The notes beneath the pieces were generated by a model. It saw only the letters and a program-made list of their open reading frames with translations, was not told where the DNA came from and did no database searches. A DNA stretch of 64,000 nt from Bradyrhizobium sp. AZCC 1719. Lineage in GTDB: Bacteria > Pseudomonadota > Alphaproteobacteria > Rhizobiales > Xanthobacteraceae. The stretch spans positions 4,865,001-4,929,000 of the forward strand of contig NZ_JAZHRU010000001.1 of NCBI RefSeq assembly GCF_036924525.1, in the 5' to 3' direction. Position 1 is the first letter of the stretch; each line of letters begins with the position of its first letter. Below, one piece after another: positions 53,136 to 60,764 of the stretch. Position numbers and translations under genes: made by a program.

Positions 53136-55394
53136 CTATTCGACGCTGGCGCCGCGGTGCAGGTCGGCTTCGATTTGAAGCTTGGTCCCGCCGCCGAACC
53201 GCGCGCGATAGACCTGCAGGTTCTCCATAATCCGCTGCACGTAGTTCCGCGTCTCGGAGAAGGGGATCTGCTCGACCCAATCGACCGCGTCGACCTTGGG
53301 ATCGCGGGGGTCACCGTATCGCTCGATCCATTTCTTCACACTGCCGCGACCCGCATTGTAGCCCGCGAAAGTCAGAATGTAGGAGCCGCGATAGTCCTCG
53401 AGCAGCCCGCCGAGCTCGGCCGCGCCGAGCATGGCGTTGTAGACGGAGTCCGTCTTCATCCGCTGAAGGTCGAAGTTGACGCCGGCCCGCTTGCAGACAT
53501 AGCGTCCGGCGTCCGGCGTCACCTGCATCAGCCCGTAGGCCTGGGCCGGTGAGACCACGGCCGGATTGAAGGCGCTTTCCTGCCGCGCGATCGAATAGAC
53601 GACGCTGGGCTCGACCTCGGGGCCGATCTGCTTGAACGACGGGATGCCGGTGACGGGATAGGCGTAGACGTCGAACGGCAGGCCGCGATTGAGCGCTGCC
53701 TTGCCGAGCAGCAGCATGCCACGGGCGTCGCGGTAGCGCGAGGTGAGCTCGCCAAGACCCACCAGGGCTTCGGGATCGCCGTTCTCGCCCATGTCGGCGA
53801 AAATCGGGATCGCGAGTTCGCGCTCTTCGAGTTCATACAGCAACTGCACCGCGCGAACGATCTCGAATCGCTCGACGCCGCGACCGCGGGAGCTCGGGAC
53901 GCCATTCAACTGAAGCTGCGGCAGGCCAAGCTTGGCGCGGGCGAGCTGACCATAATAGCTGGTTGATTGTTCGGCCGCGCGCCCATAAGCCGCGCGGGCC
54001 TCTTGCGCGCGGCCCGCCGCTTCCGCGGCGCGGCCTTGCCAATAGCCGGCGCGCGCCAAAGCAGTCGGATTCGCGCTGCCGACGCCGATGCGCGCGAAGT
54101 GCTGGGCTGCGACCGCAGGATCTTTCAGGAACCGCAGCGCAATCCAGCCGGCGGTGAATTCCTGCTCGGTCTTGTAGATGTCACGCGTCGGCAGCGCCGC
54201 ATCCCGAGCGATGAGATACGCGGTGCGATGCTCGCCGACATCAAGCATCTTGCGCGCCAGCAAGCGCCGCTCGATCCACCATTCGTTGAGATTGTGCAGG
54301 CGGTTCGGGTCTTTCGGCGCGCTCAGCATGAGCTGTGCGGCCTCATTGAACTTCTCTTCGCGGCGAAGCAGCTGGATTTTCGCAAAGATGTAGCCGGTTT
54401 CGCCGTGCAATTCGCGCGGCACCGCCTCAAGCAGCGCCCTGAGGTTGGAAGACTTTTTGTTGGCCGCGATCCGCGCTTTCGCGAGCGCCACATGGCCTGA
54501 GCCGAGCCGTTTCGCGGCGCGCATGCCGCCGGCTTCCTGCTCCGTACCGTAAAGCAGCGACTCCATCCGTGCCTTGTGGTCGCCCGCCGTCAGCAGCGCG
54601 CCGAACATGTCGAGCGCGGCGTTCTCGGTGTCTTCCGACATGCCGTCGTGACGCCAAGCCTCGCGGACCAGCCGTTCAGCATTGGCGCGATCGCCGCGTG
54701 CGAGCATCGCCTTCGCCAACGCGAACTTGCCCTTGCCCGAGATCGGCGATCCGTTTTCGAACCACGACCAGACGGTCGAATCGTCGCGGCGGTCGTCCCA
54801 CAGCGCGGCCTCGATGCGCCGGCGCATGAAAGTCTGCGACGGCCAACTCGGATTGGCCGAAACAAACGCACGGTAGCGCTCGACCGAGGCGTTGTTGTTA
54901 TCGCTGCGCAGGATCAGCCATTCCGCGAGCTTGCGGGCGACCGGGTCCGAGATCGCGGCTTGCACCTGCGTTGCATCGCCGGGCTTCTGCTTGCGCACCA
55001 ACTCGATGATGTTCTCCAGCGCGTCCTTGTCGGCCTGAGACGTCGAGGAGGTCGCGGCCACTGCGGCTGGGGCGTGTCTGCGCGGAGGCGGCGCGACAGC
55101 ATGCTGGCGGGTCGCAGGCGCCAGAACAGGCGGCGGCGGGGCCGGCGCTGCATGCGCCGGCTCAGTCGGTGCAGCCGGGGTGCCTGTATTCGCTGTCGGC
55201 GCGGACTTGGGAACGACGTTGCGGGCAATCGGTCGCGGCTTCGGCAGGGGAACTTTTGACTTGGCCCAGCTTTCCAGAGGGAAGGAGGTCAGTCCGACCG
55301 CCAGCGCCAGGCTTGTGGCCAGTGCGGTCGATCGCAATGCGGCGGCGCGGGCGGAAGGGATCACGGCTTTCCTCTGCGGCGGCGAATCATTCAA
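53136..55394 (-). CDS. Soluble lytic murein transglycosylase
   Basis: A 752-residue periplasmic enzyme. Signal-like hydrophobic stretch at about 22-38 (ALATSLALAVGLTSF), a Pro/Ala-rich linker, an alpha-helical superhelix, then the SLT domain near 590-720: VVYSIARQESAFNP with the catalytic Glu, AYGLMQVTPDAG and FAGYNAGRGSV. It cleaves peptidoglycan between MurNAc and GlcNAc, making anhydro-muropeptides. The long linker is common in rhizobia. It is divergent from dapA across 256 bp that hold a palindrome. Confidence 0.93.
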   Translation of the reverse strand: MNDSPPQRKAVIPSARAAALRSTALATSLALAVGLTSFPLESWAKSKVPLPKPRPIARNVVPKSAPTANTGTPAAPTEPAHAAPAPPPPVLAPATRQHAVAPPPRRHAPAAVAATSSTSQADKDALENIIELVRKQKPGDATQVQAAISDPVARKLAEWLILRSDNNNASVERYRAFVSANPSWPSQTFMRRRIEAALWDDRRDDSTVWSWFENGSPISGKGKFALAKAMLARGDRANAERLVREAWRHDGMSEDTENAALDMFGALLTAGDHKARMESLLYGTEQEAGGMRAAKRLGSGHVALAKARIAANKKSSNLRALLEAVPRELHGETGYIFAKIQLLRREEKFNEAAQLMLSAPKDPNRLHNLNEWWIERRLLARKMLDVGEHRTAYLIARDAALPTRDIYKTEQEFTAGWIALRFLKDPAVAAQHFARIGVGSANPTALARAGYWQGRAAEAAGRAQEARAAYGRAAEQSTSYYGQLARAKLGLPQLQLNGVPSSRGRGVERFEIVRAVQLLYELEERELAIPIFADMGENGDPEALVGLGELTSRYRDARGMLLLGKAALNRGLPFDVYAYPVTGIPSFKQIGPEVEPSVVYSIARQESAFNPAVVSPAQAYGLMQVTPDAGRYVCKRAGVNFDLQRMKTDSVYNAMLGAAELGGLLEDYRGSYILTFAGYNAGRGSVKKWIERYGDPRDPKVDAVDWVEQIPFSETRNYVQRIMENLQVYRARFGGGTKLQIEADLHRGASVE

Positions 55395-55544
55395 TCGCTC
55401 CAGCCTTAGGTTTTGATTGAATATGTGGACAAAATGCTAAAAACGTCGCGCTGGACCTGTTTGCGCCATCACCGCGGCAAAATCGCGGCTATCGGCGTTC
55501 GAGGAAGGCAGATATTGGCCCGCGGCAGGAAAGAGCGTCGGAAC

Positions 55545-55560
55545 AAGGCGCTAGCGCCTT
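55545..55560. promoter_or_regulatory. Perfect 16-bp palindrome between the transglycosylase and dapA
   Basis: AAGGCGCTAGCGCCTT is its own reverse complement. It is 151 bp upstream of the transglycosylase start and 91 bp upstream of dapA. It could be an operator for the divergent pair, but no regulator gene is next to it. Confidence 0.3.
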
Positions 55561-55650
55561 ATGCATGGCCCTTTCACCTGGTCGGCAGACCCGATATGAA
55601 TTGAAATCCAGTTTCGGTCGGGCCGTTTCTTAAGCGTTTGGAGGAAGTCC

Positions 55651-56541
55651 ATGGCAGCCAAGACAAAATTCCGGGGGTCGTTTACCGCCTTGGTCACGCC
55701 ATTCAAGAACGGCTCGGTCGACGAGGCCGCTTTTCGCGGCTTGGTGGACTGGCAGATCGCCGAAGGCACCCACGGCCTGGTCCCGGTGGGTACGACCGGT
55801 GAGAGCCCGACGCTGAGCCATGACGAGCACAAGCGCGTGGTCGAATGGTGTATCGACGAGGCCAAGGGCAAGGTGCCGGTGATTGCCGGCGCGGGTTCCA
55901 ACTCGACCAAGGAAGCGGTCGAGCTTGCCGAGCATGCGGAAAAGGCGGGAGCAGATGCGGTGCTGGTGGTGACGCCGTACTACAACAAGCCCACTCAAGA
56001 AGGCATGTACCAGCACTTCAGGGCGATCAACGATGCCATCGGCATTCCGATCATCATCTACAACATTCCCGGCCGTTCCGTGATCGACATGTCGGTCGAG
56101 ACCATGACGCGGCTGTTCGCGCTGAAGAACGTCGCCGGCGTCAAGGATGCGACCGCCAGCATGGTGCGGGTATCGCAGCAGCGCGCGGCGATGGGCGAGG
56201 ACTTCAACCAATTGTCGGGCGAGGACGCCACCATCCTCGGCTACATGGCGCATGGCGGCCATGGCTGCATCTCGGTCACGTCCAACGTCGCGCCGCGGCT
56301 ATGCTCGGAATTCCACGCGGCATGGCAGAAGGGCGATCACGCCACCGCGCTCAAGCTGCACGACAAGCTGATGCCGCTGCACAACAACCTCTTCATCGAA
56401 AGCAATCCGGCGCCGGTGAAATACGCGCTCTCGCTGCTCGGCAAGATCGACGAGAAGCTGCGGCTGCCGATGGTGCCGGTCACCGAGCCGACGCGCATCG
56501 CCGTGCGCAGCGCCATGGTCCATGCCGGCCTGATCAACTAG
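55651..56541 (+). CDS. dapA: 4-hydroxy-tetrahydrodipicolinate synthase
   Basis: A 296-residue TIM-barrel lyase that condenses pyruvate with aspartate semialdehyde in the lysine and peptidoglycan pathway. Lys165 (GVKDATAS) forms the Schiff base and Tyr137 (IIIYNIPGR) is the catalytic Tyr. [17 protein letters not shown] and [17 protein letters not shown] are signature motifs. GGAGGAAG precedes the ATG. mscL and smpB follow on the same strand with short gaps. Confidence 0.95.
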   Translation: MAAKTKFRGSFTALVTPFKNGSVDEAAFRGLVDWQIAEGTHGLVPVGTTGESPTLSHDEHKRVVEWCIDEAKGKVPVIAGAGSNSTKEAVELAEHAEKAGADAVLVVTPYYNKPTQEGMYQHFRAINDAIGIPIIIYNIPGRSVIDMSVETMTRLFALKNVAGVKDATASMVRVSQQRAAMGEDFNQLSGEDATILGYMAHGGHGCISVTSNVAPRLCSEFHAAWQKGDHATALKLHDKLMPLHNNLFIESNPAPVKYALSLLGKIDEKLRLPMVPVTEPTRIAVRSAMVHAGLIN

Positions 56542-56583
56542 GTCGGTTCCGCTTCGCCTGAAGAACGAAGAGGGGAATTCAAC

Positions 56584-56997
56584 GTGCTGAAGGAATTCCG
56601 CGAATTCGCGATGAAGGGTAACGTCGTCGACCTGGCGGTTGGCGTGATCATCGGTGCGGCCTTCGGCGCCATCGTGACCTCGCTGGTCGGTGACGTCATC
56701 ATGCCAGTGATCGGCGCGATCACCGGTGGTCTCGATTTCTCCAACTATTTCACGCCATTGTCGCAGGCGGTAAACGCCAGCAATCTGGCGGACGCCAAAA
56801 AGCAAGGCGCCGTACTGGCTTGGGGCAATTTCCTTACTCTGACGCTGAACTTCCTCATCGTCGCCTTTGTGCTGTTCGTCGTCATTCGCGCGATGAACAA
56901 GCTGAAGCGCAGGGACGAAGCTGCGCCCGTGCCGCCGAAGCTGACCCGACAGGAAGAACTGCTGATCGAGATCCGCGATCTCCTCAAGAAGGGCTAA
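56584..56997 (+). CDS. mscL: Large-conductance mechanosensitive channel
   Basis: A 137-residue protein: [44 protein letters not shown] is the N-terminal helix and TM1 with the gate, [23 protein letters not shown] is TM2, and [16 protein letters not shown] the C-terminal bundle. It opens under osmotic downshock. The start is GTG at 56584. It ends 1 bp before the smpB start. Confidence 0.96.
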   Translation: MLKEFREFAMKGNVVDLAVGVIIGAAFGAIVTSLVGDVIMPVIGAITGGLDFSNYFTPLSQAVNASNLADAKKQGAVLAWGNFLTLTLNFLIVAFVLFVVIRAMNKLKRRDEAAPVPPKLTRQEELLIEIRDLLKKG

Positions 56998-56998
56998 C

Positions 56999-57472
56999 GT
57001 GGCTGACAAGAACGAACGCCCGATCAAGGTCGTCGCCGAAAACCGTAAGGCCCGATTCAACTACGCGATCGAGGACACGGTCGAGGCCGGCATCGCGCTG
57101 ACCGGCACCGAAGTAAAGTCGATCCGTAACGGCAAGACCACCATTGCGGAGTCCTATGCGGATTCCAAGGATGGCGAGATCTGGCTTATCAACGCCAATA
57201 TTCCGGAATATCTGCAAGCCAACCGCTTCAACCACGAGCCGAAACGGCCGCGCAAATTGCTGCTGCACCGAAAGCAGATCAACAAGCTGATGGGCGCGGT
57301 CGATCGCGAAGGCATGACGCTGATTCCGCTAAAACTCTATTTCAACGAGCGCGGCCGCGCCAAGCTGTTGCTGGCGATCGCCAAGGGCAAGAAACTGCAC
57401 GACAAGCGCGAGAGCGAAAAGAAGCGCGACTGGGGCCGGGAGAAAGGCCGCCTGATGCGGGCGAGAGGATGA
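56999..57472 (+). CDS. smpB: SsrA-binding protein SmpB
   Basis: A 157-residue tmRNA-binding protein that delivers tmRNA to stalled ribosomes. [41 protein letters not shown] and [27 protein letters not shown] are typical, with the basic C-terminal tail that probes the mRNA channel. The start is GTG at 56999. rnr, another trans-translation partner, is at 19.9 kb. dapA-mscL-smpB may be one transcript. Confidence 0.97.
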   Translation: MADKNERPIKVVAENRKARFNYAIEDTVEAGIALTGTEVKSIRNGKTTIAESYADSKDGEIWLINANIPEYLQANRFNHEPKRPRKLLLHRKQINKLMGAVDREGMTLIPLKLYFNERGRAKLLLAIAKGKKLHDKRESEKKRDWGREKGRLMRARG

Positions 57473-57478
57473 TGGTTT

Positions 57479-57575
57479 GTAGGATTAGGATGGGTAGAGC
57501 GCAGCGAAACCCATCACAGCGCTCGTTGATTGGAGCTCTATGTTGATGGGTATCGCTTCGCTCAACCCATCCTAC
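57479..57575. repeat. Palindromic intergenic repeat, family F
   Basis: GTAGGAT and ATGGGTAGAGCGCAGCGAAA at the left face TATCGCTTCGCTCAACCCAT and CCTAC at the right; the loop is about 30 bases. It lies between smpB and the peroxiredoxin gene. Confidence 0.75.
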
Positions 57576-57594
57576 GAGGGAAGTGGAGCCTGAG

Positions 57595-58170
57595 ATGAAC
57601 CAGAAAAACCTGCATGAAGTCGACTGGAGCAAGATCCCTCCGCCGGTCGATGACGGCGCGGCGGCCCATCTCGTCGGCATGGCGATTCCACCGGTCACGC
57701 TGCTGGCCACCGATGATAGTTCGGTGACGCTCTCGGCGCTTCCTGGCCGCACCGTGGTGTTCGCCTATCCCCGCACCGGGTCGCCGGGCAAGATCAGCCT
57801 GGTCGACGACTGGGACATGATCCCTGGCGCGCGCGGCTGCACGCCGCAAACCTGCTCGTTCCGCGATCTATTTGCGGAGTTGAAAGCGGCCGGCACCAGG
57901 CAGGTGTTTGGCCTATCGACCCAGGACAACGTCTACCAGACCGAGATGGCGTCACGGCTGCATTTGCCGTTTCCGGTTCTGTCGGATGAAAAGCTCAAGC
58001 TCACCCGCGCCCTGAATTTGCCGACGATGGAGGTGGCGGGACTGACGTTGATCAAGCGGCTGGCGCTGATCGTCGTCGACGGGCGCATTGCCCACGTGTT
58101 CTATCCAGTTTTCCCGCCCGACCGGAACGCCGCCGACGTACTGGCATGGCTGAGGGAAAATCCGGTCTGA
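57595..58170 (+). CDS. Peroxiredoxin
   Basis: A 191-residue thioredoxin-fold protein. GRTVVFAYPRTGSPGK followed by ARGCTPQTCSFRDLFAEL has the peroxidatic Cys in a CxxxxC pair, as in BCP/PrxQ-type enzymes. QVFGLSTQDNVYQTEMASRLHLPFPVLSDEKL is typical. GGAG precedes the ATG at 57595; a GTG at 57583 is less likely. It reduces hydrogen peroxide and organic peroxides. Confidence 0.88.
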   Translation: MNQKNLHEVDWSKIPPPVDDGAAAHLVGMAIPPVTLLATDDSSVTLSALPGRTVVFAYPRTGSPGKISLVDDWDMIPGARGCTPQTCSFRDLFAELKAAGTRQVFGLSTQDNVYQTEMASRLHLPFPVLSDEKLKLTRALNLPTMEVAGLTLIKRLALIVVDGRIAHVFYPVFPPDRNAADVLAWLRENPV

Positions 58171-58213
58171 CGTTTCACCGCCACGACCTCGCTGGGCCGA
58201 GACTTCCAGTTCT

Positions 58214-58294
58214 GTACGGTGGGCAAAGCGAAGCGTGCCCACCATCCAGGTCACCGGCGATAATGGTGGGCACGCTGCGCTTTGCCCACCCTAC
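58214..58294. repeat. Palindromic intergenic repeat, family G
   Basis: GTACGGTGGGCAAAGCGAAG at the left pairs with GCTGCGCTTTGCCCACCCTAC at the right, with CGTGCCCACCAT / ATGGTGGGCACG inside. It separates the convergent peroxiredoxin and uracil-DNA glycosylase genes. Confidence 0.8.
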
Positions 58295-58298
58295 AAAA

Positions 58299-58952
58299 TC
58301 ATGACTCCAGATCCTTCCGCACTTTTGCAAATACCTCGCGAAACATCTCCGGTGTCAGCACCCGCGTGTTGGTGTTGTAGCGCGAGCAGTGATAGCTGTC
58401 GTAGAGCTTGATATTGCCCGCCTTGTGCACAGCGCCGTGCGCAAAGGGGGCGGCGCCATTGCGCAGGCCGAGCGCCTTCAGGGTCGAGTCATGTGCAATG
58501 CGGCCGAGCAGCGCGATCGCACGCAGTTTGGGCATGGTCGCAATTGTCGTCGCCAGAAATTGCCGGCAGGTGCCGATCTCGACCGGCAGCGGCTTGTTTT
58601 GCGGCGGCACGCAGCGCACCGCGTTGCTGATCCGGCAGTCGACGAGCTTCAGTCCGTCGTCCGGTCGCGCCTGGTAGACGCCCTTCGCAAAGCCGTATTC
58701 CAGCAAGGTCGCATACAGCAGATCGCCGGCGTAGTCGCCGGTGAATGGGCGTCCGGTCCGGTTGGCTCCTTGCAGGCCCGGCGCCAGCCCGACAATCAAC
58801 AGTTGCGCGGAGGCATCGCCGAACGAAGCGACCGGTGAGTTGTGCCAGCCCGGCTCGCGGGCACGTGCCTGCGCGCGGAATTCGGCGAGCCTCGGGCAGA
58901 GCGGGCAGTTGCGGTCGGGTTCGGCAGCAGCCGGGGCGGGGAGATTAGCCAT
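58299..58952 (-). CDS. Uracil-DNA glycosylase, family 5 type (UDGb-like)
   Basis: A 217-residue glycosylase. GLAPGLQGANRTGRPFTGDYAG is the family 5 motif A, and HCSRYNTNTRVLTPEMF the C-terminal motif with catalytic His. CPLC near the start, and CVPPQ with GTCRQFL later, look like ligands of a 4Fe-4S cluster. It excises uracil and perhaps hypoxanthine from DNA. It is convergent to the peroxiredoxin gene and shares no operon with neighbours. Confidence 0.88.
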   Translation of the reverse strand: MANLPAPAAAEPDRNCPLCPRLAEFRAQARAREPGWHNSPVASFGDASAQLLIVGLAPGLQGANRTGRPFTGDYAGDLLYATLLEYGFAKGVYQARPDDGLKLVDCRISNAVRCVPPQNKPLPVEIGTCRQFLATTIATMPKLRAIALLGRIAHDSTLKALGLRNGAAPFAHGAVHKAGNIKLYDSYHCSRYNTNTRVLTPEMFREVFAKVRKDLES

Positions 58953-59032
58953 CAGTCCAATGCGTTTTCGAGCGAAATTCAGTCACGGACCTGATGCGGC
59001 GTCGATACCGGTTCGCGCCAGACGCGCGCGCC

Positions 59033-59075
59033 AAAACAAAAAGCCTCGGTTCTGTTTTCAATCAGAACCGAGGCT
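59033..59075 (-). terminator. Rho-independent terminator of the NYN-domain gene
   Basis: AGCCTCGGTTCTG and CAGAACCGAGGCT form a perfect 13-bp stem with an 8-base loop. On the minus strand the stem is followed by TTTTTGTTTT. It begins 22 bp past the NYN-gene stop. Confidence 0.9.
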
Positions 59076-59097
59076 CTAGCAGTGTACTGGCTCATGC

Positions 59098-59727
59098 TCA
59101 ATCGTCGAAATCGTCGTCGCCAGCCCGTGGCGCCACGGTGGTCGCGCGCTGCAGGAATTGCGGCGAATGGTGACGCGGCTCGCGAGGGGCAGGACGCTCG
59201 GAGGGATCGCGGCCCAGCTTTGATTGCAACTCGACAAGATCGGTGAAGACGTCAGCCTGCCGGCGCAGTTCGTCCGCGATCATCGGTGGCTGACTCGAAA
59301 TGGTCGAAACGACCGTGACGCGAACGCCGCGACGCTGCACCGCTTCCACCAGTGAGCGGAAATCGCCGTCGCCCGAAAACAACACGATCTGATCGACATG
59401 CTCGGCGAGTTCCATGGCATCGACGGCGAGTTCGATATCCATGTTGCCTTTCACCTTGCGGCGGCCGGATGCGTCGATGAATTCCTTCGTTGCCTTGGTG
59501 ACGACGGTGTAGCCGTTGTAGTCGAGCCAGTCGATCAATGGACGGATCGAGGAGTATTCCTGATCCTCGATGATTGCCGTGTAGTAAAACGCACGCAACA
59601 GCGTTCCTCGGCTCTGAAATTCCTTGAGAAGGCGCTTGTAATCGATGTCGAAGCCGAGCGTCTTGGCCGTTGCGTAGAGGTTGGCGCCATCGATAAAGAG
59701 CGCAATCTTGTTGGAAGCTGGTGACAT
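59098..59727 (-). CDS. NYN-domain (LabA/DUF88) protein
   Basis: A 209-residue predicted RNase. IALFIDGANLYATAKTLGFDIDYKRLL carries the first Asp, KGNMDIELAVDAMELAEHVDQIVLFSGDGDFRSLVEAV the remaining Asps of the PIN-like site. The tail after about 165 is disordered. LabA-type proteins bind or cut RNA; the target is unknown. The ATG at 59727 is preferred to a TTG at 59730. It has its own terminator. rpoZ lies divergent, 354 bp away. Confidence 0.9.
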   Translation of the reverse strand: MSPASNKIALFIDGANLYATAKTLGFDIDYKRLLKEFQSRGTLLRAFYYTAIIEDQEYSSIRPLIDWLDYNGYTVVTKATKEFIDASGRRKVKGNMDIELAVDAMELAEHVDQIVLFSGDGDFRSLVEAVQRRGVRVTVVSTISSQPPMIADELRRQADVFTDLVELQSKLGRDPSERPAPREPRHHSPQFLQRATTVAPRAGDDDFDD

Positions 59728-60081
59728 CAAATGGTTCTCACGTTGTTGTTAGCTTTTCTAGCGCAGCGGCTAACGGCCGCGCGCACTTTCCGGTTCTGTT
59801 GCCTAAAGTTCGGTGAATCGTGCCCCACGACAGTCACCACTGCAATTATGGTGAGGCGAGGGCGAAAAACCTATACTTTTGACATGCAATGAAGAGATTT
59901 ACTTGTCCTGCACGGCAACCCTGCCGCGTCTGGACGCTCCGGCCGTTCCGGCCCCGAGAGTTGGCGTATCAGAGCCCATTGGGAAGGCAAATCACAAATT
60001 TGGTCTTGCGAAACGCCCCCTGCCACTATAACTAGCGCCCATAACCGACATATTTGGCCCCATTTAACGGAGCGACAGTCT
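59728..60081. other. 354-bp intergenic region between the NYN gene and rpoZ
   Basis: No gene is supported. CTTGCG at 60005 and TATAAC at 60027 make a possible rpoZ promoter. CCGGCCGTTCCGG near 59939 is a short inverted repeat. A start codon for the divergent NYN gene leads off at 59727, so its promoter should lie in the left part, but I see no clear site. Confidence 0.4.
60005..60032 (+). promoter_or_regulatory. Possible rpoZ promoter
   Basis: CTTGCG and TATAAC are 16 bp apart, close to the alphaproteobacterial CTTGAC-17-TATAAC pattern. Transcription would start near 60038, 44 bases before rpoZ. Confidence 0.35.
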
Positions 60082-60474
60082 ATGGCGCGCGTCACCGTGG
60101 AAGATTGCATTGACAAGGTCGACAACCGGTTCGACCTGGTGTTGCTGGCGGCACATCGCGCCCGTATGATCTCGTCCGGATCGCAACTGACGGTTGATCG
60201 CGACAACGATAAGAATCCGGTCGTTTCGCTGCGGGAAATCGCCGATTCCACTATTTCCCCGGAAGACCTCCGCGAGGAACTGGTTCATTCCCTGCAGAAA
60301 TTCGTCGAGGTCGACGAGCCTGAGCCCGATACCGTGCCTTTGATCGGCTCGGCCGGCGCCAGCGTCGATGCCGACGACACCGAGGTAGCAGTCGAGCGCA
60401 TGACCGAGGAAGAGCTCCTCAAGGGGCTGGAAGGCCTGGCGCCGCCCGAAGAGCAGCCCGAAGAGGACGAGTAA
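60082..60474 (+). CDS. rpoZ: DNA-directed RNA polymerase subunit omega
   Basis: A 130-residue subunit, [36 protein letters not shown], with the conserved RARxxxSG element. It helps assemble RNA polymerase and forms part of the ppGpp site. The acidic tail (EEEL...EEQPEEDE) is typical of alphaproteobacteria. CGGAG precedes the ATG. It has its own terminator before the rsh gene, the classic rpoZ-rsh arrangement. Confidence 0.96.
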   Translation: MARVTVEDCIDKVDNRFDLVLLAAHRARMISSGSQLTVDRDNDKNPVVSLREIADSTISPEDLREELVHSLQKFVEVDEPEPDTVPLIGSAGASVDADDTEVAVERMTEEELLKGLEGLAPPEEQPEEDE

Positions 60475-60512
60475 TCCGGAACTTCCGGTCTGTCCCGAAC
60501 TCCCGATCTGCC

Positions 60513-60546
60513 AAAGGCCCGGACGTCAGTCCGGGCCTTTGCTTTT
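60513..60546 (+). terminator. Rho-independent terminator of rpoZ
   Basis: AAAGGCCCGGAC and GTCCGGGCCTTT form a perfect 12-bp stem with loop GTCA, followed by GCTTTT. It begins 38 bp past the rpoZ stop. Confidence 0.88.
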
Positions 60547-60764
60547 GTTGACATTTTTGCGGTTACAATGCGTCCTTGGCCGGCGCGGCCGAAAACGGCT
60601 GACTCGCCGGGCCGACAGGCCATCGGGTTGGGCGTTGGATGGCCGCGGGCCCAAGCGAAATTGAACCGTATCGCGACCAGCGCGGCGTGCATCGCCGTTC
60701 GAAAACGCATTAGATACTAAACGGCGGGACCCGTCCGGGTCTGGTGGAAGAAGGTAGTGATGTG

